Positions 37,025 through 46,280 are shown, numbered from the stretch's first letter. The stretch: DNA of 64,000 nucleotides from Pseudothioclava arenosa (GCF_002358085.1 NZ_NTJD01000001.1:248001-312000); one strand, 5' to 3'. Program-made: numbers and translations. The notes: generated by a model not told the origin, from the letters alone.

Positions 37025-37447
37025 TCAGGCGACGCGTTTCGATTTGAAGCAGGGCGGCGGTTTGCGGGGCAGCGCACCGGGGAAGGGCGCGCGATAGCGC
37101 AGCCGCAGGGCCGCATAGTCGAAGCCCAGCACGTCGAGCCAATCGACGAAATGGTCGCCCGGCCAGTCATGCAGCGCTAGCCGGTCGTCCTCGTGCAGGC
37201 GCAAGACATATCCCGCGCGACGCAATCGCATCTGAAGGGTCAGCCAACCGCCCGCTTCGGCGATCATCTCGCCAAGGGCTGCATGCAGCGGGCGGGCGGC
37301 ACTGGCGCTGTCGGCGCAAAGCCCCGTTTCCAGGGCCTTGCGGATCATCTCCGAGGGGCTGCGCGCGGCAGCTCGGGACTGTTGCTCGATCTGTTGGAGC
37401 AGATCGAGGGGCAGCCGCAGGGTCACGAGTCGGTCAAGCTGTTTCAT
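37025..37447 (-). CDS. Protein with ribbon-helix-helix-like N-terminus
   Basis: 140 residues. Residues about 6-42 (RLVTLRLPLDLLQQIEQQS, SPSEMIRKALETGL) fit a ribbon-helix-helix DNA-binding fold. The rest (about 55-140) is unfamiliar, with conserved-looking acidic/aromatic HDWPGDHFVDWLDVLGFDY and a basic end. It could be an autonomous regulator or an antitoxin-like protein, but no toxin-like partner is adjacent. It converges with the MuiA gene, 9 bases apart. Confidence 0.55.
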   Translation of the reverse strand: MKQLDRLVTLRLPLDLLQQIEQQSRAAARSPSEMIRKALETGLCADSASAARPLHAALGEMIAEAGGWLTLQMRLRRAGYVLRLHEDDRLALHDWPGDHFVDWLDVLGFDYAALRLRYRAPFPGALPRKPPPCFKSKRVA

Positions 37448-37500
37448 ACCCCCAGCATCGCGCAGGAATGCTTAATGCCGGGTGAAAGCGCGTGGTCCGA

Positions 37501-38151
37501 TCAGATCGCCGCGAAGCTATTTTCCTTCGGGTCGTATTCGTAAAGCTTGCCCTCACCGATATCGATGCGCAGCCCGTGCAGCGTCATCCGGTCGTCATCG
37601 AGGGCTTCACGCACGAAGGGGAAGGTCATCAGGTTTTCAAGGCTGATCTTGACCGCCTCTTCCTCCAGCGCCTGCTGACGCTGCGCTTCGGGGATGTCCT
37701 TGACGCGCTCATAGCCGGGGCGCAGCAGGTTCAGCCAGGTGCCGACGAAGGAGTCGGGGGTTTCCAGATCGGGAGCGTTGCCTTCGCACAATGCGCAGCA
37801 GCCCGCTACGCCACCACAATTGGAGTGGCCCAACAAGATCAAGTGTGCGACCTTGAGGTTACGCACAGCATATTCGATCGCCGCCGAGGTCCCGTGGTGA
37901 TCGCCATCGGGGTTATAGGGGGGCACGAGGTTGGCGATGTTGCGGTGAATGAAGAATTCACCCTGATCGGCGCCAAAGATTTTGGTCACATGAACACGCG
38001 AGTCGCAGCAGGAAATCACCATCGCGCGGGGGCGCTGCCCTTCATCGGCAAGGCGCCGATACCAGGCGCGGTTCTCGGTGTAGGTGGTGGCCTGCCAGCC
38101 TTGATAACGCTCCACCAGATAGCTCGGCAGGGGTCTGACGTGTTCCTTCAT
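37501..38151 (-). CDS. Beta-class carbonic anhydrase
   Basis: 216 residues. Zinc ligands Cys48, His109 and Cys112 with the catalytic Asp50-Arg52 pair (SCCDSRV and GHSNCGGV) define the beta class. It interconverts CO2 and bicarbonate for carboxylation and pH balance. GGAGG lies 5 bases before the ATG. Single gene. Confidence 0.95.
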   Translation of the reverse strand: MKEHVRPLPSYLVERYQGWQATTYTENRAWYRRLADEGQRPRAMVISCCDSRVHVTKIFGADQGEFFIHRNIANLVPPYNPDGDHHGTSAAIEYAVRNLKVAHLILLGHSNCGGVAGCCALCEGNAPDLETPDSFVGTWLNLLRPGYERVKDIPEAQRQQALEEEAVKISLENLMTFPFVREALDDDRMTLHGLRIDIGEGKLYEYDPKENSFAAI

Positions 38152-38252
38152 GGGGTCCTCCAGGTTCGCTCGGAGATAGATAGGGCGCAGTTTCAGAAAT
38201 TTCGAGGGGTTTTACGCAGGGAATTGTGCGGGCCGGAAAGGAATTCTTGAGA

Positions 38253-38278
38253 CCTTGCACGCAGCCTGTGCGGCAAGG
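38253..38278. other. Hairpin in the carbonic anhydrase upstream region
   Basis: CCTTGC-(A)-CGCA (38253-38263), 5-base loop, TGCG-GCAAGG (38269-38278): 10 bp with one bulge. No U-tract. Placed about 40 bases before the GTG of the next plus-strand gene and about 100 bases upstream of the carbonic anhydrase start. Confidence 0.35.
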
Positions 38279-38317
38279 ACGGGCCGTGGTGGGCCTTTGG
38301 GTGAAGGAGGGTGAGAG

Positions 38318-38698
38318 GTGGCGCAGGTCACTCAATGCAATTGGGAAGAAGGGGTGCGGCTCGATTCCGACCGGATCATCGCGCTTTACGCCAAGCTGGG
38401 GCCTGCCGGGGCTGAGCAACTGATCTCCGCGACGATGGAGGATCTCGCGGTGCAGCTCAGCATCGTTGAGCGGCTGGTTCGAACGGGAAGCGGTGACGCG
38501 TTGCAGGCGGCGATCGAGGGGCTTTTGCCTCTGGCGCGGCAGGTCGGACTACCGATGCTGGCGCGGGTCGCGCGCGATCTGATCGACTGTGTGCAGCAGG
38601 AAAACGGGCCGGCGACGGCGGCCGTTCTGGCACGGCTGATGCGGATCGGCGATCGCGGGCTGACGGCGGTCTGGGATCTGGCGGATATGGGTGTCTGA
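38318..38698 (+). CDS. Conserved helical protein of unknown function
   Basis: 126 residues, GTG start after GAAGGAGG. Predicted mostly helical. The middle (LLPLARQVGLPMLARVARDLIDCV) recalls the helix pair of HPt phosphotransfer domains, but the protein has no histidine at all, so it cannot be a phosphotransfer protein. It lies 60 bases before the aminopeptidase gene and may be co-transcribed with it. Confidence 0.6.
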   Translation: MAQVTQCNWEEGVRLDSDRIIALYAKLGPAGAEQLISATMEDLAVQLSIVERLVRTGSGDALQAAIEGLLPLARQVGLPMLARVARDLIDCVQQENGPATAAVLARLMRIGDRGLTAVWDLADMGV

Positions 38699-38758
38699 CG
38701 GGGGCTTGCGGGTCGCGCCTGCTGCGTTAGGCTGGCGCGGAAACAGCCGGAGAGAGCG

Positions 38759-40180
38759 ATGCCCGCCGCCTACCCCCTCGACCATCCCGAATTGCGTTTT
38801 GTTACCGCGTCAGACGCGGCGCTGCCCCTGATCGTTGTGCCGCAAGATCATCTTTCCGAGGCGCTGGACGACCTGCCGACGGCCCATGCCAACTGGGCGC
38901 TGGCACAAGGGTTTTCCGGTCGTGCGGGCGAAACCTGCCTCTTGCCGGATGCCGAGGGCCATGTTGTCGCCGCGCTGATCGGGCTTGGCCCGGCCAAGGC
39001 CCCGGCGCGGGTGCGCTTTGCGCTGGCCAAGGCTGTCTCGACCCTGCCCGAAGGCGATTGGCAATTCCATCACCTGCCCGAGGCGGCCCGCTTTGAAGCG
39101 GCGCTGGGGTGGCTCTTGGAAACCTATCGCTATTCCCGTTACAAACCCGCTGAGGCGCCCAAGGCCCGGCTGGTCTGCCCCGAGGGCGTCGATGCCGCGC
39201 GGCTTGAGGCCTTTGTCGCGGGCGAGGCGTTGACGCGCGACCTGATCAACACGCCTGCGAACGACATGGGCCCCGATGAGCTGGAGGCCGCTGCCCGCGC
39301 CCTTGCCGCCAGCTTCGGCGCCGCGATCGAGGTGACCGAGGGCGATGCGCTTCTGGCCAACAACTTCCCCCTGATCCATGCGGTCGGGCGCGCCTCGCCG
39401 CGCGCGCCGCGCCTGATCGACCTGCGCTGGGGCGAGGCCGGGCCGAGGGTCACGCTGGTCGGCAAGGGGGTCTGTTTTGACACCGGCGGGCTCGATATCA
39501 AACCCGCCTCGTCGATGGGGCTTATGAAAAAGGACATGGGCGGCGCGGCCACGGTGCTGGGGCTTGCGCGGATCATCATGGGGCTGGGGCTGCGGCTGCA
39601 ACTGCGCGTGTTGATCCCGGCGGTCGAAAACGCGGTGTCGGGGGCGGCGTTCCGGCCGCAAGACGTGCTGGTCTCGCGCAAGGGGCTGAGCGTCGAGGTC
39701 AACAATACCGATGCGGAGGGGCGCCTGGTGCTGGCCGATGCGCTGGCCCTCGCCGATGAGGCGCGCCCCGACGCGATTTTCTGCATGGCGACGTTGACGG
39801 GGGCCGCGCGGGTGGCGCTGGGCCCCGATCTGCCGCCCTTCTACACCGATGACGAAGTACTGGCGGGCGCGTTGGCGGCGGGGGCTGCGACGCAGGCCGA
39901 CCCGCTCTGGCGGATGCCGTTCTGGGCGCCCTACGAGACCCTGATCGAGCCTGCGATCGCCGATCTCGACAACGCGCCGTTGGGCGGCATGGCAGGCTCG
40001 ATCACCGCGGCGCTCTTCCTGCGCCGTTTCGTCACCGAAACCGCGCGTTTCGCGCATTTCGATATCTACGGCTGGCAGCCCGCCGCCGCACCCGGTCGCC
40101 CTAAGGGCGGCGTAGGGCAGGGGGCGCGCGCGATCCTCGCCGCGATCGAGGCCGCGATCCTGTCCGGTGAGGGCGCCTGA
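38759..40180 (+). CDS. M17 leucyl aminopeptidase
   Basis: 473 residues. The C-terminal half (about 165-470) has the M17 metal-site blocks: GVCFDTGGLDIKPASSMGLM, KKDMGGAATVLG and the signature NTDAEGRLVLADAL, plus YGWQ. It releases N-terminal residues in the cytosol and may take part in glutathione turnover. The N-terminus is short compared with E. coli PepA. It overlaps by one base with the NlpC/P60 gene. Confidence 0.92.
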   Translation: MPAAYPLDHPELRFVTASDAALPLIVVPQDHLSEALDDLPTAHANWALAQGFSGRAGETCLLPDAEGHVVAALIGLGPAKAPARVRFALAKAVSTLPEGDWQFHHLPEAARFEAALGWLLETYRYSRYKPAEAPKARLVCPEGVDAARLEAFVAGEALTRDLINTPANDMGPDELEAAARALAASFGAAIEVTEGDALLANNFPLIHAVGRASPRAPRLIDLRWGEAGPRVTLVGKGVCFDTGGLDIKPASSMGLMKKDMGGAATVLGLARIIMGLGLRLQLRVLIPAVENAVSGAAFRPQDVLVSRKGLSVEVNNTDAEGRLVLADALALADEARPDAIFCMATLTGAARVALGPDLPPFYTDDEVLAGALAAGAATQADPLWRMPFWAPYETLIEPAIADLDNAPLGGMAGSITAALFLRRFVTETARFAHFDIYGWQPAAAPGRPKGGVGQGARAILAAIEAAILSGEGA

Positions 40181-41013
40181 TGACCGCCCGCGATCGTCGT
40201 CTTACGCCGTTTTCCGGCCGCATCGCCCATGCTTCGCTGCGTGGTCAGGTTGAGGCGCTGGTCTTCACCGAGGGCGAGCCTGCGCGCATTATTCAGCCCG
40301 TGACCGACCTCTGCGCCGCCCCTGACGGTGCGCGCGACCGGCAGCTTCTGTTCGGGGCGGATGTGCTGATCATCGAGCGGCGCATGGCCTGGACCTTCGT
40401 GCGGGCTGCGGCCGATGGCTATTGCGGCTGGGTTGCCTCGGCCGCGCTGGGCCGGCCCGAGGCGGCCACGCATTGGGTCGTCGCCCCCGCCACGCATATC
40501 TACCGCGAGGCCTCGATCAAGCGTGGCGAGGTGATGGGGCTGAGCCTCGGCGCGCGGCTGACCGTCTTCGATGACGAAGGCCCGCTGATGGAAACCGATC
40601 TGGGGTTCGTGCCGCGCCAGCATCTGCGTGCGTTGGGCGACTGGGCGCAGGACCCGGTCGCCGTGGCCGAAAGCCTCTTGGGCACGCCCTATCTCTGGGG
40701 GGGCAACTCGCGCGAGGGGATTGATTGTTCGGGGCTGGTGCAGATCGCCTTTTCCGCCTGCGGGCGCGCCTGTCCGGGCGACAGCGACCAGCAATGGCAG
40801 GGCCTTGGCGCGCCCTTGGCCGAGGACGTGCCGCTTGAACGCGGGGATCTGATGTTCTGGAAAGGCCATGTCGCGCTGATCTGTGACGCCGAGACCCTGA
40901 TCCATGCGAACGGCCACACCATGAGCGTCGCTTATGAGCCCATCGCCGAAGCCCGCGCCCGCATCTCCGCCGCAGGTGAGGGCGCGTATCTGGGCCTGCG
41001 CCGCTGGGGCTGA
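40180..41013 (+). CDS. NlpC/P60 family hydrolase with SH3-like N-terminus
   Basis: 277 residues. SH3-like regions fill about 15-140, followed by an NlpC/P60 peptidase with LWGGNSREGIDCSGLVQ (Cys183) and GHVALICD (His230). The NlpC/P60 family cleaves murein stem peptides. No signal peptide is seen, so this may process recycled muropeptides in the cytosol together with the coupled aminopeptidase (inference). Confidence 0.88.
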   Translation: MTARDRRLTPFSGRIAHASLRGQVEALVFTEGEPARIIQPVTDLCAAPDGARDRQLLFGADVLIIERRMAWTFVRAAADGYCGWVASAALGRPEAATHWVVAPATHIYREASIKRGEVMGLSLGARLTVFDDEGPLMETDLGFVPRQHLRALGDWAQDPVAVAESLLGTPYLWGGNSREGIDCSGLVQIAFSACGRACPGDSDQQWQGLGAPLAEDVPLERGDLMFWKGHVALICDAETLIHANGHTMSVAYEPIAEARARISAAGEGAYLGLRRWG

Positions 41014-41101
41014 ACGAAATCGGGCATGAGGCCGTCTGCCAACTGGACGCGCTGGCCGGAATCGGTATTGTGCGCGCGACTTAAGCTTTGCAGGACAACT
41101 G

Positions 41102-41947
41102 ATGTCGTCATCTCCGCTGTTTTCCGCCCCGACTGCCACCGGAAAGCGCCGCCTCGTCGTGCATCTCGGATTTCCCAAGACCGCCACGACGACGATCCAG
41201 GCGATGCTTGCGGCCAATGCTGACAGGTTGGGGCCGGGCGTCGCGGTCTCGCCCAAGGACGAACTGACCCTGAAACTGCGCAAGAACGCGCTGCGCTATA
41301 TGCGCAGCGGCGGCAAGTTCTGGTTCAAATGGCGCCATGGCGTGGCGATGCGCGAGATGGTGCGCAAGATCGACGCGATGGATTTCGAGACCCTGCTGAT
41401 CTCGGATGAAAACATGGTCGGGATCGAATCCGGCAAGATCTTTGATCCGCCGGGCGGCGTCGATTGTGCTGCTTGGGTCAAGCGGCTCGATGCGGCGCTG
41501 TCGGGCTATGAGGTGACCTATGTGCTCTACACGCGCGACCCGGCACCTTGGCGCGTGAGCGCCTATAATCAGGCCTTTAAGATGCGGCGCGTGACGGAGC
41601 CTTTCGCGGATTGGGCGGTCAAGCACGACGACCTCGGCGGGCCCGCGCGCATCGTCGAAGAGTTGCGTGGCTTTCTGGGCGAACGCCTCAAGACCCTTGA
41701 TATGGCGGATGAGATCGGGCCGGGCAAACTGATGGGGCGCTATCTGCTGGAGTTGGCGGGTGTCAGCGAGGAGCGGATCGCAGGCATCGTGGTGCCGCCG
41801 CGCAAGAATGAGAGCCTGCCGCCGGCTGCGATCGAATTCCTCAAATGCGCGCGGGCAAACCCCCGTCTGCGTGGTGCGCGCTATCGCGATTTGGTGCGCC
41901 TGTGCGCCCGTCATCCCGATCTGTTTTCGAAAGAGTTTCACGCCTAG
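41102..41947 (+). CDS. P-loop sulfotransferase-fold protein
   Basis: 281 residues. The PAPS/phosphate loop HLGFPKTATTTIQ (about 20-33) and the block VLYTRDPAPWRVSAYNQ (about 141-157) fit the sulfotransferase fold. Acceptor unknown. AGGA precedes the ATG. It opens a cluster of glycosyltransferases and sulfotransferases running to 45248, where it probably modifies an exported polysaccharide or glycolipid. Confidence 0.68.
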   Translation: MSSSPLFSAPTATGKRRLVVHLGFPKTATTTIQAMLAANADRLGPGVAVSPKDELTLKLRKNALRYMRSGGKFWFKWRHGVAMREMVRKIDAMDFETLLISDENMVGIESGKIFDPPGGVDCAAWVKRLDAALSGYEVTYVLYTRDPAPWRVSAYNQAFKMRRVTEPFADWAVKHDDLGGPARIVEELRGFLGERLKTLDMADEIGPGKLMGRYLLELAGVSEERIAGIVVPPRKNESLPPAAIEFLKCARANPRLRGARYRDLVRLCARHPDLFSKEFHA

Positions 41948-41995
41948 AGTGGGGCGAGGCTTTGCCTTGATGCGTTCCGGCCACCAGGAGGGCCC

Positions 41996-42895
41996 ATGCT
42001 GAAGAAACTGCTCAGCCGCGCCAAGATTTCCAAGCTCGGCCTGACCGCGCCCAAGGCGCTGCCGGGGCGGGCGGGGCTGGCGATTGTCGCGATCGTCAAG
42101 AACGAGGCGCGCTATATCGGCGAATGGGCGCGGTTGCACCACGCAGCCGGCGCGCGGCATTTCTACATTTACGACGACGCGAGCCAGGACGACACGCTGG
42201 CCGAGCTGCGCGCGGCTCTGCCGCCCGAGGCGCTGACGGTGATCCCCTGGGCGCAGCGGCTCAGCGATATCCGGCTTGGCCGCGAGATCCACAATCAGGT
42301 GCTGGCCTATGCCCATGCGGCGGGAAATTTCGGCGGTGCGCATCGCTGGATGGCCTTCATCGACGTCGATGAATTCCTGATCCCGACGGGGGGCGACAGT
42401 TTCGACGTGGCGCTGGCGCCGCTGGGCGATATTCCCAATGTCTCGCTGCCCTGGCACATGTTCGGCACCTCGGGCCATGCCACGCCGCCCGCAGGCGGGG
42501 TCCTGCGCAACTACCTGATGCGGGCGCGCGACCCGATGGGCGATGCACCGGGGCTGCGCGCCTTCAAGATGCTGGTCGATCCCTGCCGGCTGAGCGCGCT
42601 GCGCATCCATTCGATGGAGACCGAGGGCACGCAGGACACTTGGAATGACGCGGGCCACAAAAGCAGCTTTGCCGAGCGCGACAAGCCGGGCTTCTACTCG
42701 ACCGCCGCCGTGCAGCTGAACCACTATTACACGCGCTCGCAGGCGGATCTGGATGCCAAGATCAATCGCGGCCCGAACCTTGTCGCCAAGACCGACGAAT
42801 ATCGTCGCAAGGTGCTGCGCACGGTGGGCAGCATCGAGGCTGACCTGATCGAAGACACCCTTGCGCGCGATTGCGCCGCGCGGCTCCTGGGCTGA
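41996..42895 (+). CDS. GT92/GT2-like glycosyltransferase
   Basis: 299 residues. The core starts with LAIVAIVKNEARYIGEWARL and HFYIYDDASQDDT, then a DxD metal motif in FIDVDEFLIP: the pattern of GT92 (DUF23) and related GT-A enzymes. Substrates unknown. It is on the same strand as the sulfotransferase upstream, 48 bases apart, and its stop codon abuts that of the convergent gene at 42896. Confidence 0.72.
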   Translation: MLKKLLSRAKISKLGLTAPKALPGRAGLAIVAIVKNEARYIGEWARLHHAAGARHFYIYDDASQDDTLAELRAALPPEALTVIPWAQRLSDIRLGREIHNQVLAYAHAAGNFGGAHRWMAFIDVDEFLIPTGGDSFDVALAPLGDIPNVSLPWHMFGTSGHATPPAGGVLRNYLMRARDPMGDAPGLRAFKMLVDPCRLSALRIHSMETEGTQDTWNDAGHKSSFAERDKPGFYSTAAVQLNHYYTRSQADLDAKINRGPNLVAKTDEYRRKVLRTVGSIEADLIEDTLARDCAARLLG

Positions 42896-43702
42896 TCACT
42901 CGCGCCAGGCGTCCTCGACCCATTTCGCGGGCAGGATGAAGTGGCGGATGTGGCGAAACAGGCTGCCCTCGCGCTCGCCGCGCATCCCCGCCTTGATATG
43001 CTCAAGCCGCCCCATCACGCGGGTGCGCACGTTCCACCGCCCCGCAATCGCGTCGGGCGGATTGAGCCCGCCGGGGAAGATCACCACCTTGGTGCCCGGC
43101 GCCAGCTTGGGCGGCAGGAAGAAATTCAGCGGGAACTGGCGCACGCAATGCCATTTGAACGTGGCGACCCAGCCCTTGGGCCAGAACGTCACCCCGCCCG
43201 GCGCCCGCCGCGTCACGAAGCGTTGCTCGAAGACATAGGTCTCGGCGGTCTTCTGCGGATCGGCGAGGAATTCGGCGCGCAGCGGTTCGAGCTTGCCGAT
43301 CGGGAAGCGGAACAGCGAGGTCTGCCCCAGCCGCTCGAAGGGCGTGTTGGGGTTGCGCGTCAGGATCACGTCCTCGGGGTCGCCATGTTCAAAGAACCCG
43401 TCGAGATTGCCGGTGATGACCAGATCGAGATCCATGAACAGAACCGGCCCCGTGAGACCGCCCAGATCGGGCCGCCACAGCCGCGACTTGCCCCAGATGC
43501 CCTGACGCACCTTGGGCATCTCGCAGCCCAGATCGGGCAGCGCGATCGGCTTGATGCCGGGGGCGAGCCCGTCGAAATTATCGGTGATGCAATAGAAGTC
43601 GAAGGGCGGCGTGATGTTGCGCGCGACCATCGCGTAAAGGCGGTTCACGTAATCGACGCCGTATTTCTCGCCCCAGCGAATGCAGATGACCTGTTTCTTC
43701 AT
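42896..43702 (-). CDS. Glycosyltransferase (GT8-like)
   Basis: 268 residues. It starts with VICIRWGEKYGVDYVNRLYAM, contains IWGKSRLWRPDL and the DxD-like LFMDLDLVITGNLD, and ends with WNVRTRV and basic stretches. The order resembles GT8-type or related small GT-A enzymes. Start fixed by AAGGA 9 bases upstream. It belongs with the two minus-strand sulfotransferases just upstream (43791-45248) and converges with the GT92-like gene. Confidence 0.65.
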   Translation of the reverse strand: MKKQVICIRWGEKYGVDYVNRLYAMVARNITPPFDFYCITDNFDGLAPGIKPIALPDLGCEMPKVRQGIWGKSRLWRPDLGGLTGPVLFMDLDLVITGNLDGFFEHGDPEDVILTRNPNTPFERLGQTSLFRFPIGKLEPLRAEFLADPQKTAETYVFEQRFVTRRAPGGVTFWPKGWVATFKWHCVRQFPLNFFLPPKLAPGTKVVIFPGGLNPPDAIAGRWNVRTRVMGRLEHIKAGMRGEREGSLFRHIRHFILPAKWVEDAWRE

Positions 43703-43790
43703 GCGAAATCGTCCTTCATGTGCCGGCGCGGCGGAATGGCTGTATCCCTACACCGGAGGCACCACGGCGCGCAACGCAGAAGCCCGCGTG

Positions 43791-44555
43791 TCAGAAGCGG
43801 TAGCCGAAGGTCTCGGCCTCTTTGGCATAAAGCCGCCCGACGATGGCGGCGGTATCGGCGTCATACATCTCGCGATAGCCGCCTGTGCCACGCGAATGTT
43901 TGCGCGTGCCGGTCTTGGCGCGCGGCAGCCAGCCATCCCAGCCCAGCCCGATCGCATCGAGCGCGCCCTGCATCCCCTCGATCAGGGTTTCGTAGCGCAC
44001 CACGTGATCGGCCACGATCTGGTCGTCGATCGTGTAAAGCGGCCAGTTGTCGTGAAATTCGAGCGGCACGATCCCGCCCAGGCTGTTCCCGGCCTCAAGT
44101 GCGCGCAGGTATTCGGGAAAGCTGGGCGCCCTGTTCAGCCGCTTGATGCGCCAGAAGTAATCCGAGACGGTCTTGTCCCAGGGGTTCCGCACGACGCAGA
44201 TCTTGGCGTAATTGGCCCATGCCTCGGGGAAGGCGCGCGCCAGCGTGGCGGCGGGGCTGTGCGGTGGCTTGCGCCCCAGGAGCGGCCGATAGGCATGGTC
44301 GAGCGAGCGCGCAACCAGACGCGCATAGCCACGCTTGCTGACCAGCCTTGCTAGTGGCAAGAGCCCGTGCGCGTGCCGGTTCGCCTCGCGCAGGACGCGC
44401 GGCGTCAGGGCGATGCCCGCCGCCAGCGTTTCCGGCAGGCCGCTGATCTGGAGGTCTTCCGGTCCCAGCCCACGCGCCAGCGATACGGTGATCGAGCTGC
44501 CCGCCGTCTTGCGGTTGTGCAGAAAGATGTAGCGATGGGCGTGGCTGATGATCAT
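43791..44555 (-). CDS. Sulfotransferase family 2 protein
   Basis: 254 residues. PAPS-loop FLHNRKTAGSSITVSLAR (about 11-28) and 3'-phosphate block VVRNPWDKTVSDYFW. Related to bacterial proteins that sulfate polysaccharides. GAGGAG is 5 bases before the ATG, 9 bases after the stop of the preceding minus-strand gene (44565-45248), so these two share a transcript. Confidence 0.75.
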   Translation of the reverse strand: MIISHAHRYIFLHNRKTAGSSITVSLARGLGPEDLQISGLPETLAAGIALTPRVLREANRHAHGLLPLARLVSKRGYARLVARSLDHAYRPLLGRKPPHSPAATLARAFPEAWANYAKICVVRNPWDKTVSDYFWRIKRLNRAPSFPEYLRALEAGNSLGGIVPLEFHDNWPLYTIDDQIVADHVVRYETLIEGMQGALDAIGLGWDGWLPRAKTGTRKHSRGTGGYREMYDADTAAIVGRLYAKEAETFGYRF

Positions 44556-44564
44556 CGCAGCTCC

Positions 44565-45248
44565 TCAGCGCAGGAAGCGCGGGCGCAGATGCGACACGGT
44601 GCGCTTGAGCCAGCGCGTGAAGCCCGACATCTTGCGGCCCCGGCTGCGGCCGATGTCGTGGAAATCGGCCGGGTTCAGGCGGTATTCCGGCAGCCAGGCG
44701 GCCAGTTCCTCGGCGGTGTTGGTGTCGAGGTTGAATTCAAGGTAGCGGCCCGGATGGGTCTCCATGAAGCCGCGGACATCAGCCAGATGGGCGTCCCATT
44801 CCGCGCGCCACTGGTCCTTGAGAACCTCCATGTCGCTCAGCCCGCGCGCCTTCAGCTCGCGCTGCGCGAATTCACCATGGCCATGCTTGAGCCGCGAGGC
44901 AATCCAGGCCTCGCGGTCGCGCAGGTTCATCAGCAGGATCGTGTCGGGATAGTCGCGCAGGATCTCGCGGAAGGCGCTCGCGCCCTCCCAGGTCTCGGTG
45001 CCGTCATTGATCATCAGATCGCAATAGAAGGTGTAATTCTCGACGCTGTCGAAGACCTTGCGGCCCTCGGCAAGGTTGTCCTTCATCACCCGGCCGATGC
45101 GGCGCGGCACCGGCCAGCGGTCGCGCACCTTGTGATGGATGACCCGGTGCCCCGCGCCGCGAAACAGCTCGGCCAGAGAGCGGGTGCCGCATTTGTTGAA
45201 CCCGATCGAGACGACGCGCGGCAAGGGGGGCGTGGAAGGCGAGGTCAT
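44565..45248 (-). CDS. Sulfotransferase-like protein
   Basis: 227 residues from the ATG at 45248 (GGAGA upstream). The P-loop SIGFNKCGTRSLAELFRG (about 13-30) and a later LLMNLRDREAWIASRL block match the sulfotransferase fold of bacterial small NodH/Stf-like proteins. It is first in the minus-strand trio that continues with 43791-44555 and probably 42896-43702. Confidence 0.68.
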   Translation of the reverse strand: MTSPSTPPLPRVVSIGFNKCGTRSLAELFRGAGHRVIHHKVRDRWPVPRRIGRVMKDNLAEGRKVFDSVENYTFYCDLMINDGTETWEGASAFREILRDYPDTILLMNLRDREAWIASRLKHGHGEFAQRELKARGLSDMEVLKDQWRAEWDAHLADVRGFMETHPGRYLEFNLDTNTAEELAAWLPEYRLNPADFHDIGRSRGRKMSGFTRWLKRTVSHLRPRFLR

Positions 45249-45365
45249 GGCGGTCTCCGGTCGGGCGGGCGCAAAGCGCGCCCGGCAAAAATCTCGCACT
45301 TCCTGTCGCAGATTTTGTGCCCGCGCGCAAACCCGGATGCCCGTTCCGCATCAGTTTGCCGGGCC

Positions 45366-46280
45366 TCAGCCCTTGCGAGCCTTGCGTTTCTCGCGCTCCT
45401 GCGTTTTCCAACGCTGATGCGTCCAGAGCCACTGGCCCATATGCGCGCGCACCCGCGCCTCGAGGCTGTCGTTGAGCGCCTGCATCATCGTGCGCTCGTC
45501 GCTATGCGCGATCGGCTCTTCCAGAACCACCTTGAACGAGATCCCGTCGGGTTGGCGCACCGCGTAGACCGGCACCAGGAGCGCGTCATGCTTCAGCGCC
45601 AGCTGCGCCGCAGACAGCGCCGTATAGGCGGGCTGACCGAAGAAGCTCAGCGGTTCACCCTTGCCCATGTGCTGGTCATGCAGGATAGCCAGCATGTTGC
45701 CCTTGCGCAGGAAGCGCAGCATCTCGCCAAAGCCCTGCCGGCCGCGCCGGAACAGCGGTTTGCCCAGCGTTTCGATGGTGCGCACGTAGCGGGTGTTGAA
45801 GGCGCGGTTGTTCATCGGCCGATAGAGCCCGCCGACCTTGTAGCCGCGCTGGATCATGCCGGAGCGAAACACGTCGTAATTGCCGAAATGCCCGGAGACC
45901 GCGATCACGCCGCGCCCCTCGGCGGTGGCCTGTTCGATCGCGGCAAGGCCGGGGCCCTCGAACGGGGTCTCGGCGACGACCCTCAGGAAATCGCGCGGCG
46001 AGAACAGCTCGATCATGAAGCGCCCGAGATTGTCGGGCACCGCGCGGATCAGGCGGCGGCGCTCGGCCTCGGGCAGGTCGGGGCGTGCCAGCGCGAGATT
46101 GGTGGCGATGCGACGGCGCATGCCGGTCAGGGGCGCCACGATTTCTGCCGCGAGCCACCCCGCCAGCGGCACCCGCCAGCGATAGGGCAAGAGATGCAGC
46201 AGGCCCACGACCAGGGCGACCGTCCAGTCCTGCAGACGCTCGCGCAGCGTCAGAGATGTGCCGGATTTTGCCTTGGCCAT
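45366..46280 (-). CDS. LpxL/HtrB-type lipid A acyltransferase
   Basis: 304 residues. One N-terminal membrane anchor (about 20-50) and the acyltransferase motif HFGNYD (His131, Asp136), followed by GGLYRPMNN and LHDQHMGKGE. Lysophospholipid/lauroyl acyltransferase family; it adds a secondary acyl chain to lipid A or a related lipid at the inner membrane. ATG at 46280 has GGAG 9 bases upstream. It lies next to the glycan-modification cluster. Confidence 0.85.
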   Translation of the reverse strand: MAKAKSGTSLTLRERLQDWTVALVVGLLHLLPYRWRVPLAGWLAAEIVAPLTGMRRRIATNLALARPDLPEAERRRLIRAVPDNLGRFMIELFSPRDFLRVVAETPFEGPGLAAIEQATAEGRGVIAVSGHFGNYDVFRSGMIQRGYKVGGLYRPMNNRAFNTRYVRTIETLGKPLFRRGRQGFGEMLRFLRKGNMLAILHDQHMGKGEPLSFFGQPAYTALSAAQLALKHDALLVPVYAVRQPDGISFKVVLEEPIAHSDERTMMQALNDSLEARVRAHMGQWLWTHQRWKTQEREKRKARKG

